A DNA stretch of 34,256 bases from assembly GCA_913061325.1 (NCBI GenBank), contig CAJXUU010000019.1, positions 1 to 34,256 on the forward strand. The letters run 5' to 3'. Both the position numbers and the translations under genes were made by a program. Shown one piece after another: positions 7,654 through 15,988 of the stretch. This DNA is from an uncultured Saprospirales bacterium (lineage in GTDB: Bacteria > Bacteroidota > Bacteroidia > Chitinophagales > Saprospiraceae). The notes under the pieces are model-generated. The model saw only the letters and a list, made by a program, of their open reading frames with translations. It searched no databases and had not been told where the DNA came from. Position 1 is the first letter of the stretch. Each line of letters starts with the position of its first letter.

Positions 7654-9606
7654 ATGAAGAGGAGATTAACAAAACTTGGAATATTGATAGGCATCATCAT
7701 GATGACAGTGCTTTCTATATCCGAAGCGCAAGTGATTAAAAAGAGGAAAGACCTTGACAAAAAATCTCTTAAAAATTATAAGAAAGCAATCTCAGAAGGA
7801 AGAAACAGAAAATATCAAAAAAGTCTCGATCTATATGACAAAGTGCTGAAAAAACATCCTGAATTCATTGATGCACAATTACGTAAAGCAGGAATGCTTC
7901 ATAATATAAAGGAATACGATAAATCAGCACAAGCATTTGATGCGGCTATAGCCATGGCTCCTGAGTATGATCCTCAGATGTACTACTCATTAGCTATTGT
8001 TCATCGAGATATGAAAACGTATGATCTTGCTACGCGGTATTTTCAATTTTATATTGACAGAAGTGAAGATGCGAAGCGAAAAAAACGAGCTATGGACCTT
8101 AGAGACAGAGCTGCATTTGCTCATGAAGCTACGACAAACCCTGTGCCGTTTGATCCAAAGAAAGTTGGAGGAGATGTATGTTCTGACTATTCAGAATATG
8201 CACCGATAATGAATATGGAAGGAGATCGGATGATTTTTACTCGGCGGGTGGGTGGTCAAGAAGACTTTTATATCGCTGAAGTCAAGAATGGAGAATTTAT
8301 ACGTGTGTCTGAAGTAGAAGGATTGAATACTCCACAAAATGAAGGGATACACACCATATCAGCTGATGGGCGGACCATGATTTTCACTGCTTGTGATAGA
8401 AGAAAGACAGGTATTGGGTCATGTGATCTATATTATGCTCATTTAGATTCTGAATATTGGACAATACCAAGTAATATGGGCAAGGTGGTCAATTCTATCA
8501 GTTGGGATTCTCAACCCAGCCTATCGGCAGATGGCAAAACACTATTTTTTAGTAGTGGCAGACAAGACGGATATGGAGGAAATGATATATGGATGACAAC
8601 AAAAACAGACACCAGCAGTTGGGAATTCCCTACCTTATTATCTGAAGAAATTAATACTTCTGGAAATGAAGAATCACCATTTATCCATCCAGATGGACAC
8701 ACACTTTACTTCCGATCAGACAAACATATAGGAATGGGTGGTTACGACATCTTCTACTCCCGATATACAGATAGTACTCAGACATGGTCACCCGCCAAGA
8801 ATATAGGCTACCCGATCAATACGGAAGGTTCAGAAGGTGCATTATCTGTTTCATTGGATGGTAAAACAGCATTCTTCGCATCAGATATGGCTTACTTGAA
8901 TGAAAAATCAAATGCTAATCTGGATATTTATAGTTTTGAATTGTATCCAGAAGCAAGACCTATGCTTACCACATTTGTAAAGGCAACAATAACAGACAAA
9001 GAAACTGGGCTACCACTACCTGTAAACTATACAATAGAAGTCCTTTCTAATAACATGAAACCTACTACAGGAAAAGCAAACCCATACGGAACATTCATCA
9101 ATAGCTTACCGACTAATCAGTCTTATGCTATGTTTATCAAAATGGACGGTTACGTTCACCATTCTGAAAATTTTGACTTGCAAGGAATTCAAAATGCATT
9201 GAATCCGTATATAATTGACATTCAATTAACCAAGGCTGCAAAGTCAGAGTCTACGACTGCAAACAAAGCAGAACCTATTGTGTTAAACAATATATTCTTC
9301 GAATCGGGGAAAGCAGATCTGAAATCAGAATCAAGCTATGAATTAAACACTTTAGCTCAAAACTTAGTGAATAATCCAAGTATTAAAATTCAAATAATAG
9401 GGCATACTGATAATGTCGGAGCAGACGTTGATAATCAGAAACTGTCTGAAGCAAGAGCAAAATCAGTAGCTGATGCGTTAGTCTTGAGAGGAATAGCCAC
9501 CAATAGAGTTTCATATTTAGGGCTTGGAGAAACACAACCCATAGCTGACAATGACACTGAAGATGGTAGAAAGACAAATAGAAGGACAGAATTTATTTTA
9601 AAATAG
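7654..9606 (+). CDS. PorE-like OmpA-family protein (TPR, beta-propeller, CRD, OmpA)
   Basis: A 650-residue exported modular protein. The ATG at 7654 gives a standard signal peptide ending SEAQ; a TTG nine bases upstream is less likely. In order it has TPR-like helices (about 35-140), five PD40/WD40-type blades (about 180-430, with repeats such as SADGKTLFFSS and HPDGHTLYFRSD), a carboxypeptidase-regulatory-like beta sandwich (about 435-525) and an OmpA C-terminal peptidoglycan-binding domain (about 540-650). The OmpA domain has GHTDNVG (Asp586) and LSEARA (Arg601), the two diaminopimelate-contacting positions. This architecture is that of PorE, which anchors the T9SS to the cell wall, though the phylum has many paralogues of the same plan. 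There is no lipobox, unlike P. gingivalis PorE. The lipoprotein gene at 9631 follows after 24 bases. Confidence 0.88.
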   Translation: MKRRLTKLGILIGIIMMTVLSISEAQVIKKRKDLDKKSLKNYKKAISEGRNRKYQKSLDLYDKVLKKHPEFIDAQLRKAGMLHNIKEYDKSAQAFDAAIAMAPEYDPQMYYSLAIVHRDMKTYDLATRYFQFYIDRSEDAKRKKRAMDLRDRAAFAHEATTNPVPFDPKKVGGDVCSDYSEYAPIMNMEGDRMIFTRRVGGQEDFYIAEVKNGEFIRVSEVEGLNTPQNEGIHTISADGRTMIFTACDRRKTGIGSCDLYYAHLDSEYWTIPSNMGKVVNSISWDSQPSLSADGKTLFFSSGRQDGYGGNDIWMTTKTDTSSWEFPTLLSEEINTSGNEESPFIHPDGHTLYFRSDKHIGMGGYDIFYSRYTDSTQTWSPAKNIGYPINTEGSEGALSVSLDGKTAFFASDMAYLNEKSNANLDIYSFELYPEARPMLTTFVKATITDKETGLPLPVNYTIEVLSNNMKPTTGKANPYGTFINSLPTNQSYAMFIKMDGYVHHSENFDLQGIQNALNPYIIDIQLTKAAKSESTTANKAEPIVLNNIFFESGKADLKSESSYELNTLAQNLVNNPSIKIQIIGHTDNVGADVDNQKLSEARAKSVADALVLRGIATNRVSYLGLGETQPIADNDTEDGRKTNRRTEFILK

Positions 9607-9630
9607 ATTTCGATACTAAAAAATAATAAT

Positions 9631-10158
9631 TTGAGGAATTTCATATATTTCATATCACTTGGTATTTTTACTTCACTCAGCTCTTGTGCAGATAGTGCAG
9701 ACCCATTGGCTATCGTGACCGTAGAACGGGACTTTGAGATACCAGGCAATCTTAATACTATTGAAACTCACTTTTTTGAACTTAAAAATATTCCAGTACT
9801 ATTAGATCAAAACCTATCTATATATAACAGAACTCAAGATGACATAGTAAGTATAAACCCTGCAGACGCAACCTTAACTTCTACTTTCAATAATATTGAT
9901 TGGACTTTTATACAACGAATAGAAGTCTATGCTGTTTCTAGATTAGACAATAGCAATCGATTACGAATGTTCCAATCAAACGAACCTGACTTTGGAAACA
10001 GGGATCAACTAGGTATGTTTAATACATTTGTGGATGTGAAAGAGATTTTTAATGAAGGATTAATCGATCTCGAAGTACGGATCAAAACGAGAGCTTTTGT
10101 CCCAGGAAACATTAATGCTAAGTTGACGTTTAGTTACGGAATATTCGACGAAATATAA
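9631..10158 (+). CDS. Small lipoprotein, unknown function
   Basis: I do not recognise this 175-residue protein. The start is TTG at 9631: no in-frame ATG exists between the stop of the PorE-like gene and the middle of this protein, and this TTG gives a complete lipoprotein signal (MRNFIYFISL..., lipobox SLSSC, lipidated Cys19). The mature part is short, beta-rich in appearance and free of further cysteines, with alternating hydrophobic stretches such as the segment around 90-102. The gene starts 24 bases after the PorE-like gene and ends 3 bases before the next ATG, so the three genes are likely one transcript. It may be an accessory to the PorE-like protein; that is inference from position only. 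Confidence 0.7.
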   Translation: MRNFIYFISLGIFTSLSSCADSADPLAIVTVERDFEIPGNLNTIETHFFELKNIPVLLDQNLSIYNRTQDDIVSINPADATLTSTFNNIDWTFIQRIEVYAVSRLDNSNRLRMFQSNEPDFGNRDQLGMFNTFVDVKEIFNEGLIDLEVRIKTRAFVPGNINAKLTFSYGIFDEI

Positions 10159-10161
10159 ACT

Positions 10162-10461
10162 ATGGCGAAGTATTATAAATATATGGTAGAGTGCATATTA
10201 GCACCATTTTCATTAGAAATGCAAGAGCAGATTCCTAGACAGAGATTGATTGTTGATCGATTGTTCAACCAAGGAGTTTTGATCACCTATACACTTGCTG
10301 CAGATAGATCTAAATTATGGATCGTTATTCAAGCTAACAACGAAAGCGAACTCTTACAATATATTGAATCTCTTCCTATGACAAAGTATTGTGATTATAA
10401 TTATTGTGAGATTATGTTTCATGATTCTAGTCAGTTTATACCAAGTATATCACTGAATTAA
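10162..10461 (+). CDS. Muconolactone isomerase-like small protein
   Basis: A 99-residue soluble protein with the pattern of dimeric ferredoxin-like alpha/beta barrels, especially the muconolactone delta-isomerase/YciI-type group. The central stretch has an amphipathic helix (IPRQRLIVDRLFNQG, about 24-38), a strand-turn-strand around AADRSKLWIVIQA (about 46-58), then a helix ending in ESLPMTKY (about 69-76), the SLP..Y feature typical of the family. No catabolic genes are nearby, so an isomerase role in aromatic degradation is not supported; a small-ligand-binding or monooxygenase-like role is equally possible. The ATG at 10162 lies three bases after the preceding stop, implying translational coupling to the lipoprotein gene. 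Confidence 0.65.
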   Translation: MAKYYKYMVECILAPFSLEMQEQIPRQRLIVDRLFNQGVLITYTLAADRSKLWIVIQANNESELLQYIESLPMTKYCDYNYCEIMFHDSSQFIPSISLN

Positions 10462-10591
10462 GCTTAAACACACGATTTCTAACTACAAACCACTGAACGA
10501 ACCACTTACAACATTTTTTTATTACATTCGTTTTTAAACTGTTGTTATCCCATTGTGTGTTTGTAATAATTTACAATCAGCATCCTTATAC

Positions 10592-12376
10592 ATGAGCATC
10601 TTATTATATAGATTTCTTATTATTTTCCTATTTATACCAATAGCATCATCGACTGTGATAGGTCAGATAGATCTAGATTCTACGTATAAAGTTTCAGAGC
10701 TAGAGCAGATGTTAAAGGATGCACAAATTAGTCGCAACAAAGAAAATTTAGCAGCGGCTTATTATCTATTAGCACAATTCGAAGCGGAGAATTTTGACAA
10801 TTCGGGTAATGCATTTAAAAATTACGGTAACTCTAGAGAATACTACAGTATTCTGAAAGATAGCTTCATGATGAGCCGAATCGACAAAGCCATTGGAATA
10901 GAATACTTACAATCTGGATATTATCAAGAGTCATTGCAATCATTCAATAAAGCGCTTGCCTATTTCACTGAGGTAAAAGATCTAAAAAACATTACTTACA
11001 TCAATTACTACATTAGTCAGCTTTATCGAGATAAAATAGATCCTGAGATGGAACTAAAGTACCTCAATAAGTCAATAGAACTCAATAAAGTACTTAAAGA
11101 CTCTAGCTTGATGGTGGAATTTCTCATACATAAGATAGGATCATACGAAACACTTAATGAACTTGATTCCGCAGAATTGATAGCAATCCAGACAGTAAAA
11201 CTGAGTGGTAAAATGCGAGATAGAGAAAGCATGAGTCGCAGTCTTTACTATCTTGGAGAAATCAATGACAAAAGAGGGAATCTAATTCGTGCACTTAAAT
11301 ACATGAAGGAATCTGAAGAATTTGTGTCAGTCAAGCCATTCAACACACACAGGCGAATGCTATATAAAGCGACAACGAGGATTTATGAGAAGAAAAAGGA
11401 CTTTGAAAATGCTTACATCTATTCTAAAAAATACTCTGCACTCAATGACAGCATCTTAAATAAAGACCGAATAGAATCACAGAATAAATTTGCAGTTTAC
11501 TACAAAGTAGACGAAAAAGAAGAAGACAATAAAAAACTAGAAAAAGATGTAGAATCTGTAGAAGAGAAAAACAAACAGCAGCGAGATGCTATGTATATCT
11601 TGACAGCTGGTTTAGTAATGCTGCTGGCACTGCTCTATTACATCATCAACTTCTATAGACAAAAAATAAAAGCTGAAGAAATAATCAATGGGCAGCAACA
11701 AGAAATAAGTGGACAAAAGATCAGAGAGCTGGAAGATAATATCAAGATCAGTAGTATGCAATCTATGCTCGAAGGTCAAGAAATCGAGAGAGAGAGGATA
11801 TCTAAAGATTTACATGATAGTCTTGGTGGTTTATTGAGTACAATCAAGCTCCAGTTTGACAGCGTACAATCCAAAATGGAACATGTAGGTGAACTAAGAG
11901 AATATAAATCAGCAAATAAGATGCTCGATACCGCAGTAAATGAAGTACGATCAATTTCTCAAAACCTACAACCTGGTGCACTTACGGAACTTGGCCTAAT
12001 CCCTGCTCTAAAGGATCTTTTTAATAGGTTCGATGATAAAACCTACCCTGAAATCGATTTTCAGTATTACAGTATACCTGAGAAAATACCTACCATGATA
12101 TCTCTATCAATATACAGAGTTATTCAAGAGTTATTGCACAACACAATTAAGCACGCAAACGCCAAGGAAATCCTGATCCAAATCAACACAGAAGATGACG
12201 AAATGGTTATCCAATTCGAAGATGATGGCGTAGGCTACGACCCTAAAAACCTAACAAGAAAGGGTATGGGATTAGAAAACATAAGGTCTAGGATCAATTA
12301 TCTCAAAGGTCAATTAAGTACGGAATCCTCCGATGGAAATGGGACGAGTACATTGATACATGTGAGGTATAAGTAA
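10592..12376 (+). CDS. TPR sensor histidine kinase (NarL/LytS-type, HisKA_3)
   Basis: A 594-residue sensor kinase. The ATG at 10592 gives a signal sequence (MSILLYRFLIIFLF...); a TTG 39 bases upstream is less likely. The periplasmic part (about 30-310) is built of TPR-like helices. A coiled-coil segment leads into one membrane helix (about 334-354), and a second coiled coil follows. The dimerisation domain has ERERISKDLHDSLGG with phosphoacceptor His408. The ATPase domain has the N box ELLHNTIKHA (Asn517), DDGVGYD (544-550) and KGMGLENI. Such kinases pair with LuxR-type response regulators; none is next to it, so the partner lies elsewhere. The stimulus is unknown. About 130 bases of AT-rich sequence separate it from the preceding gene. 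Confidence 0.9.
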   Translation: MSILLYRFLIIFLFIPIASSTVIGQIDLDSTYKVSELEQMLKDAQISRNKENLAAAYYLLAQFEAENFDNSGNAFKNYGNSREYYSILKDSFMMSRIDKAIGIEYLQSGYYQESLQSFNKALAYFTEVKDLKNITYINYYISQLYRDKIDPEMELKYLNKSIELNKVLKDSSLMVEFLIHKIGSYETLNELDSAELIAIQTVKLSGKMRDRESMSRSLYYLGEINDKRGNLIRALKYMKESEEFVSVKPFNTHRRMLYKATTRIYEKKKDFENAYIYSKKYSALNDSILNKDRIESQNKFAVYYKVDEKEEDNKKLEKDVESVEEKNKQQRDAMYILTAGLVMLLALLYYIINFYRQKIKAEEIINGQQQEISGQKIRELEDNIKISSMQSMLEGQEIERERISKDLHDSLGGLLSTIKLQFDSVQSKMEHVGELREYKSANKMLDTAVNEVRSISQNLQPGALTELGLIPALKDLFNRFDDKTYPEIDFQYYSIPEKIPTMISLSIYRVIQELLHNTIKHANAKEILIQINTEDDEMVIQFEDDGVGYDPKNLTRKGMGLENIRSRINYLKGQLSTESSDGNGTSTLIHVRYK

Positions 12377-12452
12377 TTTTTTGTCGCATGAGCAAGTGCA
12401 ATATATTTTATCTTGATATACTAAAATTAGCTTTACAATTACTCGAAAAATA

Positions 12453-12480
12453 TCATGTCACCTTTCCTTTTATGACATGA
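12453..12480. promoter_or_regulatory. 8 bp inverted repeat between kinase and ROK genes
   Basis: TCATGTCA and TGACATGA are perfect arms around a 12-base spacer, 77 bases after the kinase stop and about 100 before the ROK start. On the plus strand no T-run follows, so it is a poor terminator for the kinase. On the minus strand a run of five T follows. It could be an operator site or a minus-strand terminator-like structure. Confidence 0.3.
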
Positions 12481-12548
12481 CGTGTATAAGTATTAATAAT
12501 CATCTAGGATCTTCCAACTAATTACACTTCTAGTTTCCATTATTCTTA

Positions 12549-12556
12549 TAACTTTG
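12549..12556 (+). promoter_or_regulatory. Bacteroidota -7 box upstream of ROK/mutS2
   Basis: TAACTTTG matches TAnnTTTG exactly and ends 26 bases before the ROK kinase ATG, so a leader of about 20 bases is expected. No TTG -33 element is seen at the ideal spacing. Confidence 0.4.
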
Positions 12557-12582
12557 GATCAAGAAATGAGAATGATAAACAG

Positions 12583-13488
12583 ATGAGATACAAATGGGGT
12601 ATAGATCTTGGTGGAACTAAGGTCGAAGGCGTAATACTAGACACAGAGAATAATAATGAAATAATTGCAAGATTAAGGCTTCCTACTGAACAGCAAAAAG
12701 GATATAAACATATCCTTGGCCAGATACATGGCGTAATCCAAAAGTTAGAAGATGAGACTGGAATAAAACCCACTCATATAGGTATGGGCACACCAGGTGT
12801 AATAGATCCCATCACCAATAAAATGAAAAACTCAAATACACTATGTCTTATCGGTAAAGAGTTAAGAACGGACATGGAGCAACTTTCTGGATTGAAGTTC
12901 AAAACCAGTAATGATGCCAATTGTTTTGCAGTCGCAGAGACAATTATGGGTGCTGTTGCCGATCTCGATCCTAAACCTCAAGTTGTTTTTGGTGTTATAA
13001 TGGGCACTGGTGTTGGCGGTGGACTTGTCATAAATGGAAATGTATTCGAAGGTCGACATAGTATTGCTGGTGAATGGGGACACAACGTCCTAGATCCAGA
13101 TGGAGTCGACTGTTATTGTGGTAAAAAAGGCTGTGTCGAAAAAGTGATCGCAGGTCCAGCCCTAGAAAGATATTATGAAGAAATATCAGGCACTAAAAAA
13201 TCACTCAAAGATATATCGGCTGCCCACCAAAAAGGAGAAGATCCATTGGCTACTCAAACAGTGAACTATATGGTTGATAATTTTGGAAAAGCAATATCTT
13301 ATATTTTGAACACCATCGACCCTGAAGTTGTTATACTTGGAGGAGGAGTAGGAAACATACCTGATTTGTTAGATAAAGCTGTAGAGGCGACAGCACCTTA
13401 CATTTTCAACGACAAAGTAGAAACGACCTTCCTCAAACCAAAATTAGGAGATAGTGCTGGAGTATTTGGTGCAGCACTTCTTTGGTAA
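12583..13488 (+). CDS. ROK-family sugar kinase (glucokinase/fructokinase-like)
   Basis: A 301-residue cytosolic sugar kinase of the ROK family, phosphorylating a hexose or N-acetylhexosamine with ATP. The phosphate-1 motif is GIDLGGTK (8-13). The catalytic base lies in SNDANCFAVAE (Asp111). A glycine-rich GTGVGGG loop is at 141-147. The sugar-contacting/zinc His is in EWGH (164-167), and CYCGKKGC (177-184) supplies the structural zinc cysteines. There is no N-terminal helix-turn-helix, so it is an enzyme rather than a NagC/XylR-type repressor. Sugar specificity is not readable; the cell-wall hexosaminidase in this window makes an amino sugar conceivable. MutS2 starts 48 bases downstream on the same strand. 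Confidence 0.9.
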   Translation: MRYKWGIDLGGTKVEGVILDTENNNEIIARLRLPTEQQKGYKHILGQIHGVIQKLEDETGIKPTHIGMGTPGVIDPITNKMKNSNTLCLIGKELRTDMEQLSGLKFKTSNDANCFAVAETIMGAVADLDPKPQVVFGVIMGTGVGGGLVINGNVFEGRHSIAGEWGHNVLDPDGVDCYCGKKGCVEKVIAGPALERYYEEISGTKKSLKDISAAHQKGEDPLATQTVNYMVDNFGKAISYILNTIDPEVVILGGGVGNIPDLLDKAVEATAPYIFNDKVETTFLKPKLGDSAGVFGAALLW

Positions 13489-13536
13489 ATAAGAAATAGC
13501 AAAGCGATAAAACCAAAATAATACAGAGTGTAAAAG

Positions 13537-15921
13537 ATGATAAAGACGTATCCAAAAGATATATTCGAGAAGGTAGAGTTTGACAAGGTAGTAGAGTTAG
13601 TAGATAATGCTTTATTAGGTGAAAAAGCAAAGGAGAAGCTTTATAACCAAGGTTTCATGACCGAAATAGATCAAATCCAAAGAAAACTGGATGAAGTAGA
13701 TCAATGGGGAAAAGCCAAAGAAGATGGAAGTTCAATACCACTAGAAACGTATGAAAGTGTATCGGCTGATGTGCCAATGCTCAAGAAAATCGGATATGTT
13801 TTATCTATTGAGTCTATTCGTCGTATTTATCGATTAATCGCTATAGCTAAGTTACTTATTGAGTACTTTGACGATGTCAGTCATGGTAAAATGTATCCTC
13901 TTATCCATGAGATATATCGAGAAATAGAAATCGACCCAGGTCTTCTCAAAGAAATAGATCGCGTGCTTGATGACAAGGGAGACGTAAGACCTGACGCTTC
14001 TCCTGAACTCATGAAAATACATAAATCCATCCGAAGTAAGGAACGAGAATTAGATACCGTGTTTGGTCAAGCGCTAAAAAGATATGGCAGCGAAGGAATG
14101 TTATCTGAAAACAATGAGAGTCTTAGAAATGGCAGACGTGTACTTACCGTAGATGCAGGATTCAAAAGGAAAGTAGACGGCGTTATCCATGATGAGTCCG
14201 CAACTGGAAAAACAGTCTTTCTAGAGCCCGCTGAAGTGATGCCAATAAACAATGCAATCTTCAATCTATATACAGACAAAAAACAAGAAATATACAAAGT
14301 CCTCAGAGCTCTTTGTGATCAGATCAGACCCTATGCAGAAGAACTGACAATCATAGAAAAAGTACTCATACAACTTGATATCATAAGAGCAAAATCCAGG
14401 GTAGCATCTACTATGGGTGCCCAAAAACCTATCTTAGTTGATAAGCCTTATTTTGGATTCAAGAAGGCTTATAATCCACTATTATTGTTAAAAAATAATG
14501 CGATCAATAAGGAGACTGTTCCGTTTGATTTAGAGCTTCAAGGACCTAATAGACTCTTGGTACTTTCTGGACCAAATGCTGGAGGAAAGTCCGTAACCAT
14601 GAAATCTGTTGGCTTGCTTCAAATGATGGTCCAGTTCGGAATGCACATACCCGCTGATCAGAATAGTAAAGTTGGGATATTCAAAAAAATATTTACAGAT
14701 ATTGGAGATCAACAATCTCTCGAAGATGACTTGAGTACATATAGTAGTCGCCTTAAGAACATGAAATACTTTATCGATAAAGCCGATGAAGACACACTTG
14801 TTCTTATAGATGAATTTGGAAGTGGTACTGATCCTAAAATCGGTGGCGCAATAGCAGAGGCCATTCTCCGACAGCTGAATTATCAGATGTCGTTTGGGGT
14901 GATCACTACTCACTATTCGAACCTGAAATATTATGCATTCAAATCCAAGGGCATCCTTAATGGATCAATGGAATTCGACAAAGGAAAGCTCTCTCCTACT
15001 TATCAGCTTATAGTTGGAAAACCAGGAAGTTCCTTTGCTTTCGAAATTGCAGAAAAATCTGGCCTTGGAAAACATGTCTTAAAATATGCAAGACACAAAA
15101 CTGGTAAAAATGAAAAAGCCATTGACGAGCTACTTACAAATCTCCAATCAGAGAAAAAGGAAGTAGAAGCTAGAATGAATACACTCTTAGAAAAAGAAGA
15201 TAAACTTGACAAAATGCTCAAGTCTTATAACGAGCTTCATAAAGAATTAGAGTTTCGTAGAAAGAAGCTAAAACTCCAGCAAAAAGAGGCAAAACTCATC
15301 GAAGTAAATCATGAAAACAGAGCGCTGGATAACGTAATCAAAGAACTGAAACAAGCCAAAGATCTAGAGGAAGCAAAGCGTAAAGCTAAACAACACAGAG
15401 AATCTAGAAAAAAGGTCCAAGAAGAAGTAGAACAACTCCAAGATGAGGTCTATTACGGTGATACTGCGAATATAGATAAGGATATAAAAATAGGCAGCTT
15501 TGTCAAAATGAGATCTGGCGGAGGATCAGGAAAAATCGTCAAAATCCAAAAGAATAAAGCAACAGTTGAAATGGGTTTTCTCAATATGGAAGTCCCCCTC
15601 GCCGAGCTACTTCCTACTGGTGCACCGATCGAGTATCGCAAACGCTCAATAAATACTGAAGGGGTAACTAAATCCTCCAACTTCGATAACAAACTGGATA
15701 TCCGAGGCTATACTAAAACGGATGCCGAAGCTTATGTTACTGCCTTCCTAGATAAAGCCATCGTCAATAATGCCGCCCAACTAAAAATCATACATGGAAA
15801 AGGCGGTGGAATTCTGAAGAAGGTCGTAATAAAGATCATCAAAGATTATCGGGATGTGAGAGAATATTGGCATCCAGAAGATGAGATGGGTGGCGATGGA
15901 GTTACTTTTGTGGAGATGTAA
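13537..15921 (+). CDS. mutS2: MutS2 ATPase/endonuclease
   Basis: A 794-residue MutS2, normal length for the family. It has MutS-like core helices, an ABC-type ATPase with Walker A GPNAGGKS (345-352), a Walker B/signature region LVLIDEFGSGTDP (421-433), and a long coiled coil (about 515-640). A KOW-like beta segment follows, then a C-terminal Smr domain (about 720-794) with LDIRG and HGKGGG. It lacks the mismatch-recognition domain of MutS1. Family roles are suppression of homologous recombination by nicking branched DNA, and in Bacillus rescue of collided ribosomes. The Smr LDxR segment and HGxGxG loop are present, so nuclease activity is plausible. The ATG at 13537 follows the ROK gene by 48 bases. 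The gene ends convergently with dnaE. Confidence 0.95.
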   Translation: MIKTYPKDIFEKVEFDKVVELVDNALLGEKAKEKLYNQGFMTEIDQIQRKLDEVDQWGKAKEDGSSIPLETYESVSADVPMLKKIGYVLSIESIRRIYRLIAIAKLLIEYFDDVSHGKMYPLIHEIYREIEIDPGLLKEIDRVLDDKGDVRPDASPELMKIHKSIRSKERELDTVFGQALKRYGSEGMLSENNESLRNGRRVLTVDAGFKRKVDGVIHDESATGKTVFLEPAEVMPINNAIFNLYTDKKQEIYKVLRALCDQIRPYAEELTIIEKVLIQLDIIRAKSRVASTMGAQKPILVDKPYFGFKKAYNPLLLLKNNAINKETVPFDLELQGPNRLLVLSGPNAGGKSVTMKSVGLLQMMVQFGMHIPADQNSKVGIFKKIFTDIGDQQSLEDDLSTYSSRLKNMKYFIDKADEDTLVLIDEFGSGTDPKIGGAIAEAILRQLNYQMSFGVITTHYSNLKYYAFKSKGILNGSMEFDKGKLSPTYQLIVGKPGSSFAFEIAEKSGLGKHVLKYARHKTGKNEKAIDELLTNLQSEKKEVEARMNTLLEKEDKLDKMLKSYNELHKELEFRRKKLKLQQKEAKLIEVNHENRALDNVIKELKQAKDLEEAKRKAKQHRESRKKVQEEVEQLQDEVYYGDTANIDKDIKIGSFVKMRSGGGSGKIVKIQKNKATVEMGFLNMEVPLAELLPTGAPIEYRKRSINTEGVTKSSNFDNKLDIRGYTKTDAEAYVTAFLDKAIVNNAAQLKIIHGKGGGILKKVVIKIIKDYRDVREYWHPEDEMGGDGVTFVEM

Positions 15922-15988
15922 CTTTTTCAAGCATTGATTTTTATATAAAAAATGAAACTAGCTATTTATTATAGATTTCGATAGACTC

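Noticed and set aside
14530-14913. 127-codon minus-strand open frame within mutS2
   Set aside because: Antisense to the conserved ATPase domain; shadow frame.
15922-15988. Bidirectional terminator between mutS2 and dnaE (ATTTTTATATAAAAAAT)
   Set aside because: Only A-T pairs with no G-C stem; too weak to call.
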